Positions 10,319-18,654 of a stretch of DNA of 64,000 nucleotides are shown here, one piece after another. The DNA is from Poseidonocella pacifica. GTDB taxonomy: Bacteria > Pseudomonadota > Alphaproteobacteria > Rhodobacterales > Rhodobacteraceae. Each line of letters opens with the position of its first letter. Positions within the stretch are counted from its first letter, which is position 1. Location of the stretch: the NCBI RefSeq assembly GCF_900111875.1, contig NZ_FOJU01000001.1, forward strand, positions 434,001 through 498,000, read 5' to 3'. Both the position numbers and the translations under genes were made by a program. A model generated the notes under the pieces. It saw only the letters and a list, made by a program, of their open reading frames with translations, had not been told where the DNA came from and did no database searches.

Positions 10319-11815
10319 ATGACGGACTTGCTTAGCACTGCTCAAATGCGCGCCACAGAAGCCCGCGCAATCGACTCGAAACAGGTATCTGGCGCCGACC
10401 TGATGGAGCGCGCAGGGGCAGCGGTCGCGGCGGCGATTGGGGAGCGGTTTGAACCTGGGCGGGCGCTTATTCTGGCCGGTCCGGGAAACAATGGCGGGGA
10501 TGGTTTCGTCATCGCCCATCATCTTGCCCAAACCGGTTGGACCGTCGAGGTTGGCTTGCTCGGCGCAGCGGAAGCGTTGCCGCGTGATGCGCGCGCGATG
10601 CATGACCGATGGGCCGACGCGAACCCGGTGACAACGCTGGATAACGTGCGCGTCGAAGGGGCCGATCTGGTGGTCGATGCGCTCTTTGGAACGGGCCTCG
10701 CAAGACCCTTGGATGGGCGCGCGGCAGACTTGGCTCGGGATACTGTCCCGGCGACGTGCGTCGCGGTGGATATCCCCTCGGGGCTCTGCGCCGATAGCGG
10801 GCGTGCGCTTGGGGGCGTGGCGTTTCATGCAGCGTTGACGGTCACGTTTCATCGCCCGAAGCGCGGGCATTATATCTCCGCAGGGCCTGACCACTGTGGC
10901 GAGCTAGTCGTGACTGATATCGGGCTGGAGCACTTTGCGGAGCAGGACGGGATTCCGCTCATTGGTGCTCCGGTTCAGTCCGACCTCTCCAAAGGAGCCT
11001 CCGCGCACAAATATCACAGCGGGCATGCTTTTGTGGTCGCGGGCGGCCCCGGCAAGGGCGGAGCGGCGCGGCTTGCCGCGAGGGCTGCACTGCGAATCGG
11101 AGCGGGCCTTGTCACGGTTGGGTGTCCTCTGCGCGCTCTGACGGAAAACGCGGCGCGACTTGATGCGGTGATGCTGCGGCCGCTGGATGGTGCGCCGGGA
11201 CTTGCCGAAGCGTTGGAGGATGAGCGTATCTCCTCGGTGTGCCTCGGCCCGGGGCTTGGCCTGCGCCACGATACCCAGATGCTGGCCATCACAGCACTGC
11301 GATCCGAGATTCCCGCCGTGCTGGATGCCGATGCCCTGAGTCGGTTTTCGCGTGATCCGTCTGTGCTGTTCGGCTTTCTTCACGACAAATGCGTGCTCAC
11401 CCCGCACGGTGGCGAATTCGCGCGGCTCTTCCCTGATCTGGCGGAACGGTTGAGCGATCCGGCCGAGGCGGGCCCTGCCTATTCGCGGGTGGATGCCGCC
11501 CAGGCGGCGGCGGAGCGTGCGGGATGCACTGTGGTGCTCAAGGGGCCGGATACGATTATTGCAGGCCCCGACGGGCGCATTGCCGTGCACGTGGCCGCCT
11601 ATGATCGCGCAGCGCCGTGGCTCGCAACGGCCGGGGCCGGAGATGTGCTCGCAGGTATGATCGTAGGGCTGATTGCGAGGGGCATGTCGCCCTTTGAGGC
11701 AGCTGCGGCGGCGGTCTGGCTTCATGTCCAAGCCGCCCGCACCTTCGGGCCGGGGCTCATTGCCGAGGATCTTTCCGATGCTCTCCCTGCCGTCTTTCGC
11801 ACGATTGGGGTTTGA
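10319..11815 (+). CDS. nnr: Bifunctional NAD(P)H-hydrate epimerase / ADP-dependent NAD(P)H-hydrate dehydratase
   Basis: A metabolite-repair enzyme of about 498 residues. The N-terminal YjeF_N domain (to about residue 210) epimerises R- and S-NADHX, with AGPGNNGGDGFVIAHHL as its binding loop; the C-terminal ribokinase-like domain dehydrates S-NADHX using ADP, with the signature TAGAGDVLAGMI and the segment VLTPHGGEFARL. Start: a GTG at 10307 is in frame, but the GAGG ribosome site (10304-10307) overlaps it and serves the ATG at 10319. It is divergent from glnBA. Confidence 0.95.
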   Translation: MTDLLSTAQMRATEARAIDSKQVSGADLMERAGAAVAAAIGERFEPGRALILAGPGNNGGDGFVIAHHLAQTGWTVEVGLLGAAEALPRDARAMHDRWADANPVTTLDNVRVEGADLVVDALFGTGLARPLDGRAADLARDTVPATCVAVDIPSGLCADSGRALGGVAFHAALTVTFHRPKRGHYISAGPDHCGELVVTDIGLEHFAEQDGIPLIGAPVQSDLSKGASAHKYHSGHAFVVAGGPGKGGAARLAARAALRIGAGLVTVGCPLRALTENAARLDAVMLRPLDGAPGLAEALEDERISSVCLGPGLGLRHDTQMLAITALRSEIPAVLDADALSRFSRDPSVLFGFLHDKCVLTPHGGEFARLFPDLAERLSDPAEAGPAYSRVDAAQAAAERAGCTVVLKGPDTIIAGPDGRIAVHVAAYDRAAPWLATAGAGDVLAGMIVGLIARGMSPFEAAAAAVWLHVQAARTFGPGLIAEDLSDALPAVFRTIGV

Positions 11816-11878
11816 CCGCGAGTTGGTGAAAGAATCCGCTCGCATCCCCCTCAGAGCTTTGTTATTGAGCGCCCCGTT

Positions 11879-11963
11879 GCGGGTGTGGCGAAATTGGTAG
11901 ACGCACCAGATTTAGGTTCTGGCGCCGCAAGGCGTGGGGGTTCAAGTCCCTCCACCCGCACCA
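11879..11963 (+). tRNA. tRNA-Leu (anticodon UAG)
   Basis: An 85-base gene with encoded CCA. The acceptor stem is GCGGGTG with CACCCGC; the anticodon stem is CCAGA/TCTGG around the loop TTTAGGT, giving anticodon UAG (reads CUA and related Leu codons). The long variable arm after the anticodon stem fits a class II tRNA, and TTCAAGT is the T-loop. Confidence 0.97.
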
Positions 11964-12118
11964 CCTTCTTTCAGGGCATGATGGGCACAGGCTTGCGAAA
12001 CCCGCAGTCTGAATCACACGCGCGGGTTGCATCGCGCGCCGGCTGCGAACATGGTCTTGCCATAGGTGGCGCTGGCCCGAGGGGGGCCATGCCACAACCA
12101 TGCCGGATGGAGACCATG

Positions 12119-13150
12119 ATGCGCCTGCGCTTTCTCGCCGCTTTTATCGTGCTCGCAGCGCCGGTTGAGGCCCGGATGATCACAGACAGCGCTGGTCGGC
12201 AGGTGGAGGTTCCCGAAGACATCACTACGGTGTTTGCCGCCGGACCCACGGCCTCGATCCTGACCTATGTGATACGTCCCGAGGTTCTGGCCGGTTGGCC
12301 GCGCGCGCTCCGGGCCGAAGAGAGGGATTATATCGCCGCTCCCTACCGCGACCTTCCCGAAACGGGGCGCCTGACGGGGCGGGGCGGGGAGGCAAACCTC
12401 GAACGGGTGTTGCAGATCGCGCCTGATCTCATCCTCGATTTCGGCTCGGTGCGCGACACCTATATCGATCTGGCAAACCGCGTGCAGGAACAAACCGGCA
12501 TTCCCTACCTGCTGATCGACGGACGATTTGAGAATACTCCAGAGGCGCTGCGCCTCGTGGGAGAGATCCTGAACGTGCCGGAGCGAGGAGAGGCACTCGC
12601 CTCCGATACCGAGCAGATTTTTGCCCGGATCGATGCGATCCTCGGGGATGCTCCGGAAGAGGCGCGCCCGCGCACCTATCTCGCCCGCGGACCTGACGGG
12701 CTGGAGACGGGCATGAAGGGATCGATCAATACAGAGATCATCGAACGTGCAGGGGGCGTGAATGTCGCCGATGACGGTGGGGCAACCCGCGGGCTGGTGC
12801 AAAGCTCGATGGAAACAGTGATCGTTGCGAACCCCGAAGTCGTGGTGACATGGGACCGCAATTTTTATGGCCGCGTCTGGGCCGATCCTCTTTGGGCCGG
12901 TGTGGAGGCGGTGCGGACAGGGCAGGTCTATCTCTCGCCCACCGCTCCCTTTGGCTGGATCGACCGTCCCCCATCGGTCAACCGGATGATGGGGCTGCAA
13001 TGGATGGCGGGACTGTTCTATCCCGATGACTGGGGGAGTGACCTTCGAGAGGAGACGCGCGACTTCTTCCAATTGTGGTATCACGTCGATCTTTCGGAAG
13101 AAGAGCTTGATCGCCTGCTGGAGTGGGCCGAGGGAAGGCCGCCAAGCTGA
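12119..13150 (+). CDS. Substrate-binding protein of a FecCD-type ABC importer, possible molybdate/tungstate
   Basis: A periplasmic binding protein of 343 residues. It starts with a cleavable signal (MRLRFLAAFIVLAAPVEA) and has the two-lobed fold of the iron-siderophore/cobalamin class: GRQVEVPEDITTVFAAGPTA at the start, LQIAPDLILDFG in the first lobe, and SPTAPFGWIDRPPSVNRMMG near the end. The ATG at 12119 has GGAG six bases upstream; a longer frame runs back through the tRNA and is rejected. The ligand is inferred from the adjacent mop gene and from H. influenzae MolA, a same-fold molybdate binder; iron chelate is the alternative. Confidence 0.83.
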   Translation: MRLRFLAAFIVLAAPVEARMITDSAGRQVEVPEDITTVFAAGPTASILTYVIRPEVLAGWPRALRAEERDYIAAPYRDLPETGRLTGRGGEANLERVLQIAPDLILDFGSVRDTYIDLANRVQEQTGIPYLLIDGRFENTPEALRLVGEILNVPERGEALASDTEQIFARIDAILGDAPEEARPRTYLARGPDGLETGMKGSINTEIIERAGGVNVADDGGATRGLVQSSMETVIVANPEVVVTWDRNFYGRVWADPLWAGVEAVRTGQVYLSPTAPFGWIDRPPSVNRMMGLQWMAGLFYPDDWGSDLREETRDFFQLWYHVDLSEEELDRLLEWAEGRPPS

Positions 13151-14136
13151 CCCGGGTACCGAGATTGATGATCTGGCTCGCGGTGGGATTGGCGCTTCTT
13201 TCCTTCGGGGCCTTGCTGGTTGGTCCCTATGGGCTCACGCCTTCGGAAACGCTGGCCGCGTTGCTGGGTCGGGGGGATGCGCAATCCGGGATCGTCATCC
13301 TGAACATCCGCCTACCGCGCGTCGCCTCAGCGCTTCTCGTAGGGGCGGCGCTTTCTGCCGCCGGGGCGACCTATCAGGCGCTGTTTCGCAACCCGCTCGT
13401 TTCCCCGGACATCCTCGGTGTTTCCGCCGGTGCCGGCCTTGGGGCGGTCGGCGGGATCTTCCTTGGGATGCCTGTCCTCTTCATTCAAGGCTTCGCCTTT
13501 GCGGGTGGGCTTCTCTCCGTCGCGCTCGTGATGGCGGTGGCTTCACTTGTGCGGCATGCGGAACGAACGCTAAGCCTTGTCCTTACAGGGGTCGTCATCG
13601 GGGCGCTCGCCGGGGCCGCGACCTCTTTGCTCAAGGTGATGGCCGACCCCTATGATCAACTGCCCGCGATAACCTTCTGGCTCCTTGGGTCGCTGGCCTC
13701 GGTAACATCCGCCGATCTGACGCCCGCGCTCGTCCCGGTCGCGCTGGGGCTTTTGCCTTTGTTTTTGTTGCGCTGGCAGATCAACGTCCTGTCGATGGGG
13801 GATGAGGAGGCGCTCGCGCTGGGGATTGATACCACCCGCACGCGTATCGCCGTCATCGCGGCCGCGACCTTGGTGACGGCCAGCGTCACCGCTCTGGCCG
13901 GCGTAGTGGGGTGGGTCGGGCTCGTCATCCCGCACATCGCGCGAATGCTGGTGGGGCCGGGGTTCGGCAGGCTTCTCCCGGCATCCGCTCTGCTTGGAGC
14001 AGGCTACCTGTTGGCGGTCGATACGGCGGCGCGCACCATCGCCCGGGCCGAGGTGCCGCTCGGAATTCTCACCGCCGTAGTCGGGGCCCCGTTCTTTGTG
14101 TGGCTGCTCGCGCGTGGGCGGAGCGGCTGGTCATGA
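13123..14136 (+). CDS. FecCD-family ABC transporter permease
   Basis: A 337-residue inner-membrane permease with about ten hydrophobic helices and family landmarks: LRLPR-like NIRLPRVASALLVGAALSAAG, GATYQALFRNPLVSPDILGVSAGA, and WVGLVIPHIARMLVGP. It transports the ligand delivered by the upstream binding protein. The start is uncertain: the GTG at 13123 overlaps the upstream gene by 28 bases and keeps a basic N-terminus before helix 1; the ATG at 13168 would begin inside helix 1. Its stop overlaps the ATPase start (ATGA). Confidence 0.93.
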   Translation: MGRGKAAKLTRVPRLMIWLAVGLALLSFGALLVGPYGLTPSETLAALLGRGDAQSGIVILNIRLPRVASALLVGAALSAAGATYQALFRNPLVSPDILGVSAGAGLGAVGGIFLGMPVLFIQGFAFAGGLLSVALVMAVASLVRHAERTLSLVLTGVVIGALAGAATSLLKVMADPYDQLPAITFWLLGSLASVTSADLTPALVPVALGLLPLFLLRWQINVLSMGDEEALALGIDTTRTRIAVIAAATLVTASVTALAGVVGWVGLVIPHIARMLVGPGFGRLLPASALLGAGYLLAVDTAARTIARAEVPLGILTAVVGAPFFVWLLARGRSGWS

Positions 14137-14948
14137 CCTTGCGCGCGCGCGATCTTGCCATCGGGCATGGGGGGCGCAGGATCGGGGAGGGGCTTTCGCT
14201 TGCGCTTGGTCGGGGCGAAATCCTCTGCCTGCTTGGGCCAAATGGGTGCGGCAAGACCACCCTCTTTCGTACCCTGCTGGGATTGCTGCCTCCGCTTGGG
14301 GGAGAGATACACTTGGGCGACAGGCCCATGTTGCGTCTGTCCCGCGCCGAAATCGCAACCCGCATTGCCTATGTGCCACAGGCACATGCGCCGACATTTG
14401 CCTTCGACGTGCTCGAAGTTGTCCTTATGGGACGGACGGCGCGGCTCGGGGCATTCGGGCAACCGGGTGCGAAGGATCGGAAAATCGCATTAGAAGCTCT
14501 TGAGCGTCTGGGGATCGCCGAACTGGCGGCGCAGGACTACGCTCAACTCTCCGGGGGGCAGCGGCAATTGGTGATGATCGCCCGAGCCCTTGCGCAGGAT
14601 ACGTCCCTCATCGTTCTGGATGAGCCGACTGCCAGCCTCGACTTCGGCAATCAGGTTCAGGTTCTTGATCAGATCGCCAGGCTTTCCAAAGAGGAACAGG
14701 GGCGCGGTATCGTGCTATCCACCCACGACCCGGATCAGGCGTTTGCGCTAGAGGCGCGGGTCTTGCTGATGTCGGGGGGGCGCATTGCGGCGCAGGGCCC
14801 GGCAGAAGAGGTTCTGACCGCCGGGGCCCTGTCTGCGGTGTATGGCGTGGGCATCGAAGTGGAGCGCACGCCCTCTGGTCGGCGTGTCTGCCTGCCTGCG
14901 CGTCAGTCGGCAGCCACCATGACATCCGAGGCCTTGACCACGGCATAG
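14133..14948 (+). CDS. ABC transporter ATP-binding protein (FepC/BtuD/MolC type)
   Basis: The 271-residue ATPase powers the importer. Walker A is GPNGCGKTT, the Q-loop follows YVPQAH, the signature is LSGGQRQLVMIARAL, Walker B is LIVLDEPTASLD and the switch histidine is in STHDPDQAF. The start overlaps the permease stop (ATGA at 14133); a longer frame runs through the permease and is rejected. Its 3' end overlaps the 3' end of mop, on the other strand, by 46 bases. Confidence 0.94.
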   Translation: MTLRARDLAIGHGGRRIGEGLSLALGRGEILCLLGPNGCGKTTLFRTLLGLLPPLGGEIHLGDRPMLRLSRAEIATRIAYVPQAHAPTFAFDVLEVVLMGRTARLGAFGQPGAKDRKIALEALERLGIAELAAQDYAQLSGGQRQLVMIARALAQDTSLIVLDEPTASLDFGNQVQVLDQIARLSKEEQGRGIVLSTHDPDQAFALEARVLLMSGGRIAAQGPAEEVLTAGALSAVYGVGIEVERTPSGRRVCLPARQSAATMTSEALTTA

Positions 14949-15112
14949 GCGCTGCCACCCACGGCTAGCCCCAGTTCCTCGACGGCTTCGTTGGTGATCA
15001 TGGCGGTGATCTGGCTTCCGCCGCCGATGTCGATGCGGACCGTACTGTTGACGGCCCCAGTCTCGATGGCGGTCACGGTGCCTTGAAGCTTGTTGCGCGC
15101 ACTGATTTTCAT
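14903..15112 (-). CDS. Mop-domain molybdopterin/molybdate-binding protein
   Basis: A 69-residue single Mop (TOBE-like) domain: [19 protein letters not shown], then [21 protein letters not shown] and [10 protein letters not shown]. These small proteins assemble into hexamers that bind molybdate or tungstate and are stores or sensors. Translation begins at the ATG at 15112; frames further upstream are not family-like. Its tail-to-tail overlap with the ABC ATPase ties the importer to oxyanion metals. Confidence 0.93.
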   Translation of the reverse strand: MKISARNKLQGTVTAIETGAVNSTVRIDIGGGSQITAMITNEAVEELGLAVGGSAYAVVKASDVMVAAD

Positions 15113-15303
15113 CGCTGTCTCCTTTGCGTGTTTGGGTCTACCTAGGTGACGGGGGCAGGGGCGTGCAAGTCCGCCTTGCAGGAGTGAGGAATTTGCAGGC
15201 AGCCTACGCCGGGAGCGCATTGCCGATGTCCGGCCGCGCTTTACATCCCACCACGAACGGTCTCTCCTATCCCGGCACAGGGACCAAAGACCAAAGGCAA
15301 ACA

Positions 15304-18300
15304 ATGGCAATCACCGCAAGTATCCGGCATCTCACTCACTACCGCTATGATCGGCCCGTCATGCTTAGCCCGCAGGTCATTCGCCTGCGCCCCGCGCCGC
15401 ATAGCCGGACGCGCGTGATATCCCATTCGCTGAAAGTTTCTCCCGAGGGGCACTTCGTCAATCATCAGCAGGACCCTTACGGAAACTGGATGTCTCGGTT
15501 TGTCTTTCCCGAACCGGTGCGCGAATTGAAGATCGAAGTGGATCTCGTTGCCGACATGACGGTCTACAACCCGTTCGATTTCTTCGTCGATGAGACCGCT
15601 GCGAGTTTTCCCTTTACGTACCCCGAGGACATCTTCGAAGACCTGTCGATCTACCGCAAGGTCGAGACGCAGGGCCCGCTTTTCGACGCGTTGCTCGGGA
15701 GTATTCAGAAACAGGCCGAGAGCACGGTAGATTTCCTCGTTGAGATCAACGCACGGCTCGCGCGCGAAATCGGCTATGTGATCCGTATGGAGCCGGGCGT
15801 GCAGACGCCCGAGGAAACCCTACAGACGGCCAAGGGATCGTGCCGCGATACGAGTTGGCTGCTTGTCCACCTGCTGCGCCATCTCGGCTTTGCCGCGCGG
15901 TTTGTCTCTGGGTACCTCATCCAACTCAAGCCGGATCTCAAGGCGCTCGACGGCCCTTCGGGAACCGAGCAGGATTTTACCGATCTGCACGCGTGGTGCG
16001 AAGTGTACCTTCCCGGCGCGGGGTGGATCGGCTTTGACCCGACCTCCGGGCTTTTGACGGGAGAGAGCCACATTCCGCTGGCCGCGACCCCGCATTACCG
16101 GAATGCCGCGCCCATCGTGGGTGGGTATACCGGCTCCCCCGATACCCAGATCGATTTCGATTTCGACATGCAGGTGACGCGGATTGCCGAGCATCCCCGC
16201 ATTACCAAGCCCTTTTCCGATGAAAGCTGGGAAGCGCTCGATGCGCTGGGCCGCAAAGTCGATGAAAAGATCGCCGCTCAGGATATGCGTCTCACCATGG
16301 GGGGGGAGCCGACATTCGTCTCGATCGACGGTTTTGAGGGGGATGAGTGGAACACCGCAGCAGTGGGGCCGATGAAACGGGGTTTGGCGGACAAGCTGAT
16401 CCGGCGTTTGCGGGATCGCTTCGCACCGGGCGGGTTCCTCCACTATGGGCAAGGCAAGTGGTATCCCGGAGAGACGCTTCCCCGGTGGACCTTCTCCCTT
16501 TACTGGCGGCGGGACGAAAAGCCGGTGTGGAAAGATCCCGCGCTGATCGCTGAGGAGAATGACAACACCGGAGCGACGCCAGAGCAGTCCGAGGCGCTGC
16601 TTGCCAACATCGCGGAACGGTTGGGCGTCGAAAGCGAGATGGTGGTGGCAGCCTATGAAGATCCCGCCGAATGGGTCATCAAGGAAGGCAGCCTGCCGGA
16701 GAATGTGACGCCGGAGAACTCTCGTCTCAAGGATCCCGAAGAACGTAACCGCATCGCGCGCGTCTTTGGGCGTGGCCTGACTGAACCAGCGGGCCATGTG
16801 CTTCCGATCCAACGCTGGCAATCGAAGGCGGCGGGGCATCGCTGGCGGTCCGAAAAATGGAAACTCCGCCGTGGTCACGTGTTTCTCGTGCCGGGCGACA
16901 GCCCCGTTGGATACCGCATTCCGCTCGGCTCGCTACCCCATGTGCCACCCTCGCAGTATCCATACGTCTATGTCACTGATCCGACGGTTGAGCGCGGGCC
17001 ACTGCCTGATTTCGGCAACGGCCCGACCGAGCCCGCTCGGACGCCCGAGCGCGAACAGCCCGTGTCGGCCCCGCGTGAAAGCGGCAATTCGCAAGACGTT
17101 CGCGAGCAGCAGTTGAATTCCCCCGATGGGGCAGTGCGCACGGCAATCTCCGTGGAGCCGCGCGATGGCCGGCTTTGTGTCTTCATGCCCCCGGTCGAGG
17201 CGCTTGAGGATTATCTGGAGCTGATCGACGCCGCCGAGGATTCCGCGCGTGCGCTGGGCCTCAAGGTGCATATCGAAGGTTATGCGCCGCCGCAGGACCC
17301 GCGCATGAATGTTATCCGCGTGGCGCCCGACCCCGGCGTAATCGAGGTCAACGTGCATCCTGCAGGCGATTGGGCCGACTGCGTCGCCATCACCAACGCC
17401 GTGTACGAAGAGGCGCGTCAATGTCGTCTTGGGGCGGACAAGTTCATGATCGACGGCCGCCATACGGGCACGGGCGGCGGCAATCACGTGGTTGTGGGCG
17501 GAGAAACTCCGAACGACTCACCGTTCCTACGGCGGCCTGACCTGCTTGGATCGCTTATCTTGCACTGGCAGCGGCACCCCTCGCTCTCCTACCTGTTCTC
17601 CGGGCTTTTCATTGGGCCCACGTCGCAGGCTCCGCGGATCGACGAAGCGCGCCACGACACGCTCTATGAGCTTGAGATCGCGCTTGCTCAGATCCCGACG
17701 CCGGAGCAGGGGCCCCCGGTACAGCCATGGCTGACCGACCGGCTTCTGCGCAATATGCTGACCGATGTGACGGGCAATACCCACCGGGCGGAGATTTGCA
17801 TCGACAAGCTCTATTCGCCCGATGGCCCGACAGGACGGCTCGGCCTCGTGGAATTCCGCGGGTTCGAGATGCCGCCCGATGCGCGCATGTCCCTCGCGCA
17901 GCAACTTCTGATCCGGGCGCTACTGACCCGGTTCTGGGATGCGCCGCTCAAGGGCAAACCGGTGCGATGGGGTACGACGCTGCATGATCGTTTCATGCTG
18001 CCCTATTTCGTTTGGCAGGATTTCCTCGACGTTCTGCGGGACCTTGGCGACCATGGGCTTCATTTCCGGCCCGAGTGGTACGAGGCGCAACGCGAGTTCC
18101 GCTTCCCCTTCGCGGGCGAGGTTGAATACGAGGGTGTGCATCTGGAAGTGCGTCAGGCGCTGGAGCCTTGGCACGTTCTGGGAGAGCGGGGCGCCATTGG
18201 CGGCACCGTGCGCTACACTGACAGTTCGGTGGAGCGGATGCAGGTGCAGCTCTCCGCTGCCGACCCCGACCGCTATATCGTCACATGCAACCGCCGCGCC

Positions 18301-18651
18301 ATTCCACTTACCGCGACGGATCAGAATGGCGTTTCTGTGGGCGGAGTACGTTTCAAGGCTTGGCAGCCGGCAGAGGCCTTGCATCCGGTCCTGCCGGTCG
18401 ATGCGCCCCTGACCTTCGACATCTTTGATACGTGGACGGGCCGCGCGCTTGGCGGGTGTACCTATCACGTGGCGCATCCGGGCGGTCGCAACTATGAGAC
18501 CTTCCCGGTCAACACGAATGAGGCCGATGCCCGCCGCCTTGCGCGGTTTGAGAAGTCCGGCCATACGCCGGGCAGTTACTGGCCCGCACCCGAGACGCCT
18601 CATCCGGAATTCCCGATGACCCTCGATCTGCGGCGCGCTCCGGGAATATGA
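15304..18651 (+). CDS. Transglutaminase-like protein fused to DUF2126 (predicted GS-fold amidoligase)
   Basis: A 1115-residue protein. The first part is a bacterial transglutaminase-like domain with the full Cys180 (GSCRDTSW), His229 (DLHAWCEV), Asp245 (GFDPTSG) triad. The remainder, from about 320, is DUF2126, which contains GTGGGNH and [13 protein letters not shown], reminiscent of glutamine-synthetase-fold ligases. Bioinformatic work on amidoligases has placed such proteins in peptide-modifying pathways; no reaction is established. The ATG at 15304 follows AAAGGCAAACA, and the earlier in-frame start at 15124 lacks family sequence. The next gene begins 4 bases after its stop. Confidence 0.87.
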   Translation: MAITASIRHLTHYRYDRPVMLSPQVIRLRPAPHSRTRVISHSLKVSPEGHFVNHQQDPYGNWMSRFVFPEPVRELKIEVDLVADMTVYNPFDFFVDETAASFPFTYPEDIFEDLSIYRKVETQGPLFDALLGSIQKQAESTVDFLVEINARLAREIGYVIRMEPGVQTPEETLQTAKGSCRDTSWLLVHLLRHLGFAARFVSGYLIQLKPDLKALDGPSGTEQDFTDLHAWCEVYLPGAGWIGFDPTSGLLTGESHIPLAATPHYRNAAPIVGGYTGSPDTQIDFDFDMQVTRIAEHPRITKPFSDESWEALDALGRKVDEKIAAQDMRLTMGGEPTFVSIDGFEGDEWNTAAVGPMKRGLADKLIRRLRDRFAPGGFLHYGQGKWYPGETLPRWTFSLYWRRDEKPVWKDPALIAEENDNTGATPEQSEALLANIAERLGVESEMVVAAYEDPAEWVIKEGSLPENVTPENSRLKDPEERNRIARVFGRGLTEPAGHVLPIQRWQSKAAGHRWRSEKWKLRRGHVFLVPGDSPVGYRIPLGSLPHVPPSQYPYVYVTDPTVERGPLPDFGNGPTEPARTPEREQPVSAPRESGNSQDVREQQLNSPDGAVRTAISVEPRDGRLCVFMPPVEALEDYLELIDAAEDSARALGLKVHIEGYAPPQDPRMNVIRVAPDPGVIEVNVHPAGDWADCVAITNAVYEEARQCRLGADKFMIDGRHTGTGGGNHVVVGGETPNDSPFLRRPDLLGSLILHWQRHPSLSYLFSGLFIGPTSQAPRIDEARHDTLYELEIALAQIPTPEQGPPVQPWLTDRLLRNMLTDVTGNTHRAEICIDKLYSPDGPTGRLGLVEFRGFEMPPDARMSLAQQLLIRALLTRFWDAPLKGKPVRWGTTLHDRFMLPYFVWQDFLDVLRDLGDHGLHFRPEWYEAQREFRFPFAGEVEYEGVHLEVRQALEPWHVLGERGAIGGTVRYTDSSVERMQVQLSAADPDRYIVTCNRRAIPLTATDQNGVSVGGVRFKAWQPAEALHPVLPVDAPLTFDIFDTWTGRALGGCTYHVAHPGGRNYETFPVNTNEADARRLARFEKSGHTPGSYWPAPETPHPEFPMTLDLRRAPGI

Positions 18652-18654
18652 TCG

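Noticed and set aside
11885-12118. N-terminal extension of the binding protein through the tRNA
   Set aside because: The frame is open across the tRNA-Leu gene by chance; the signal peptide and GGAG site fix the start at 12119.
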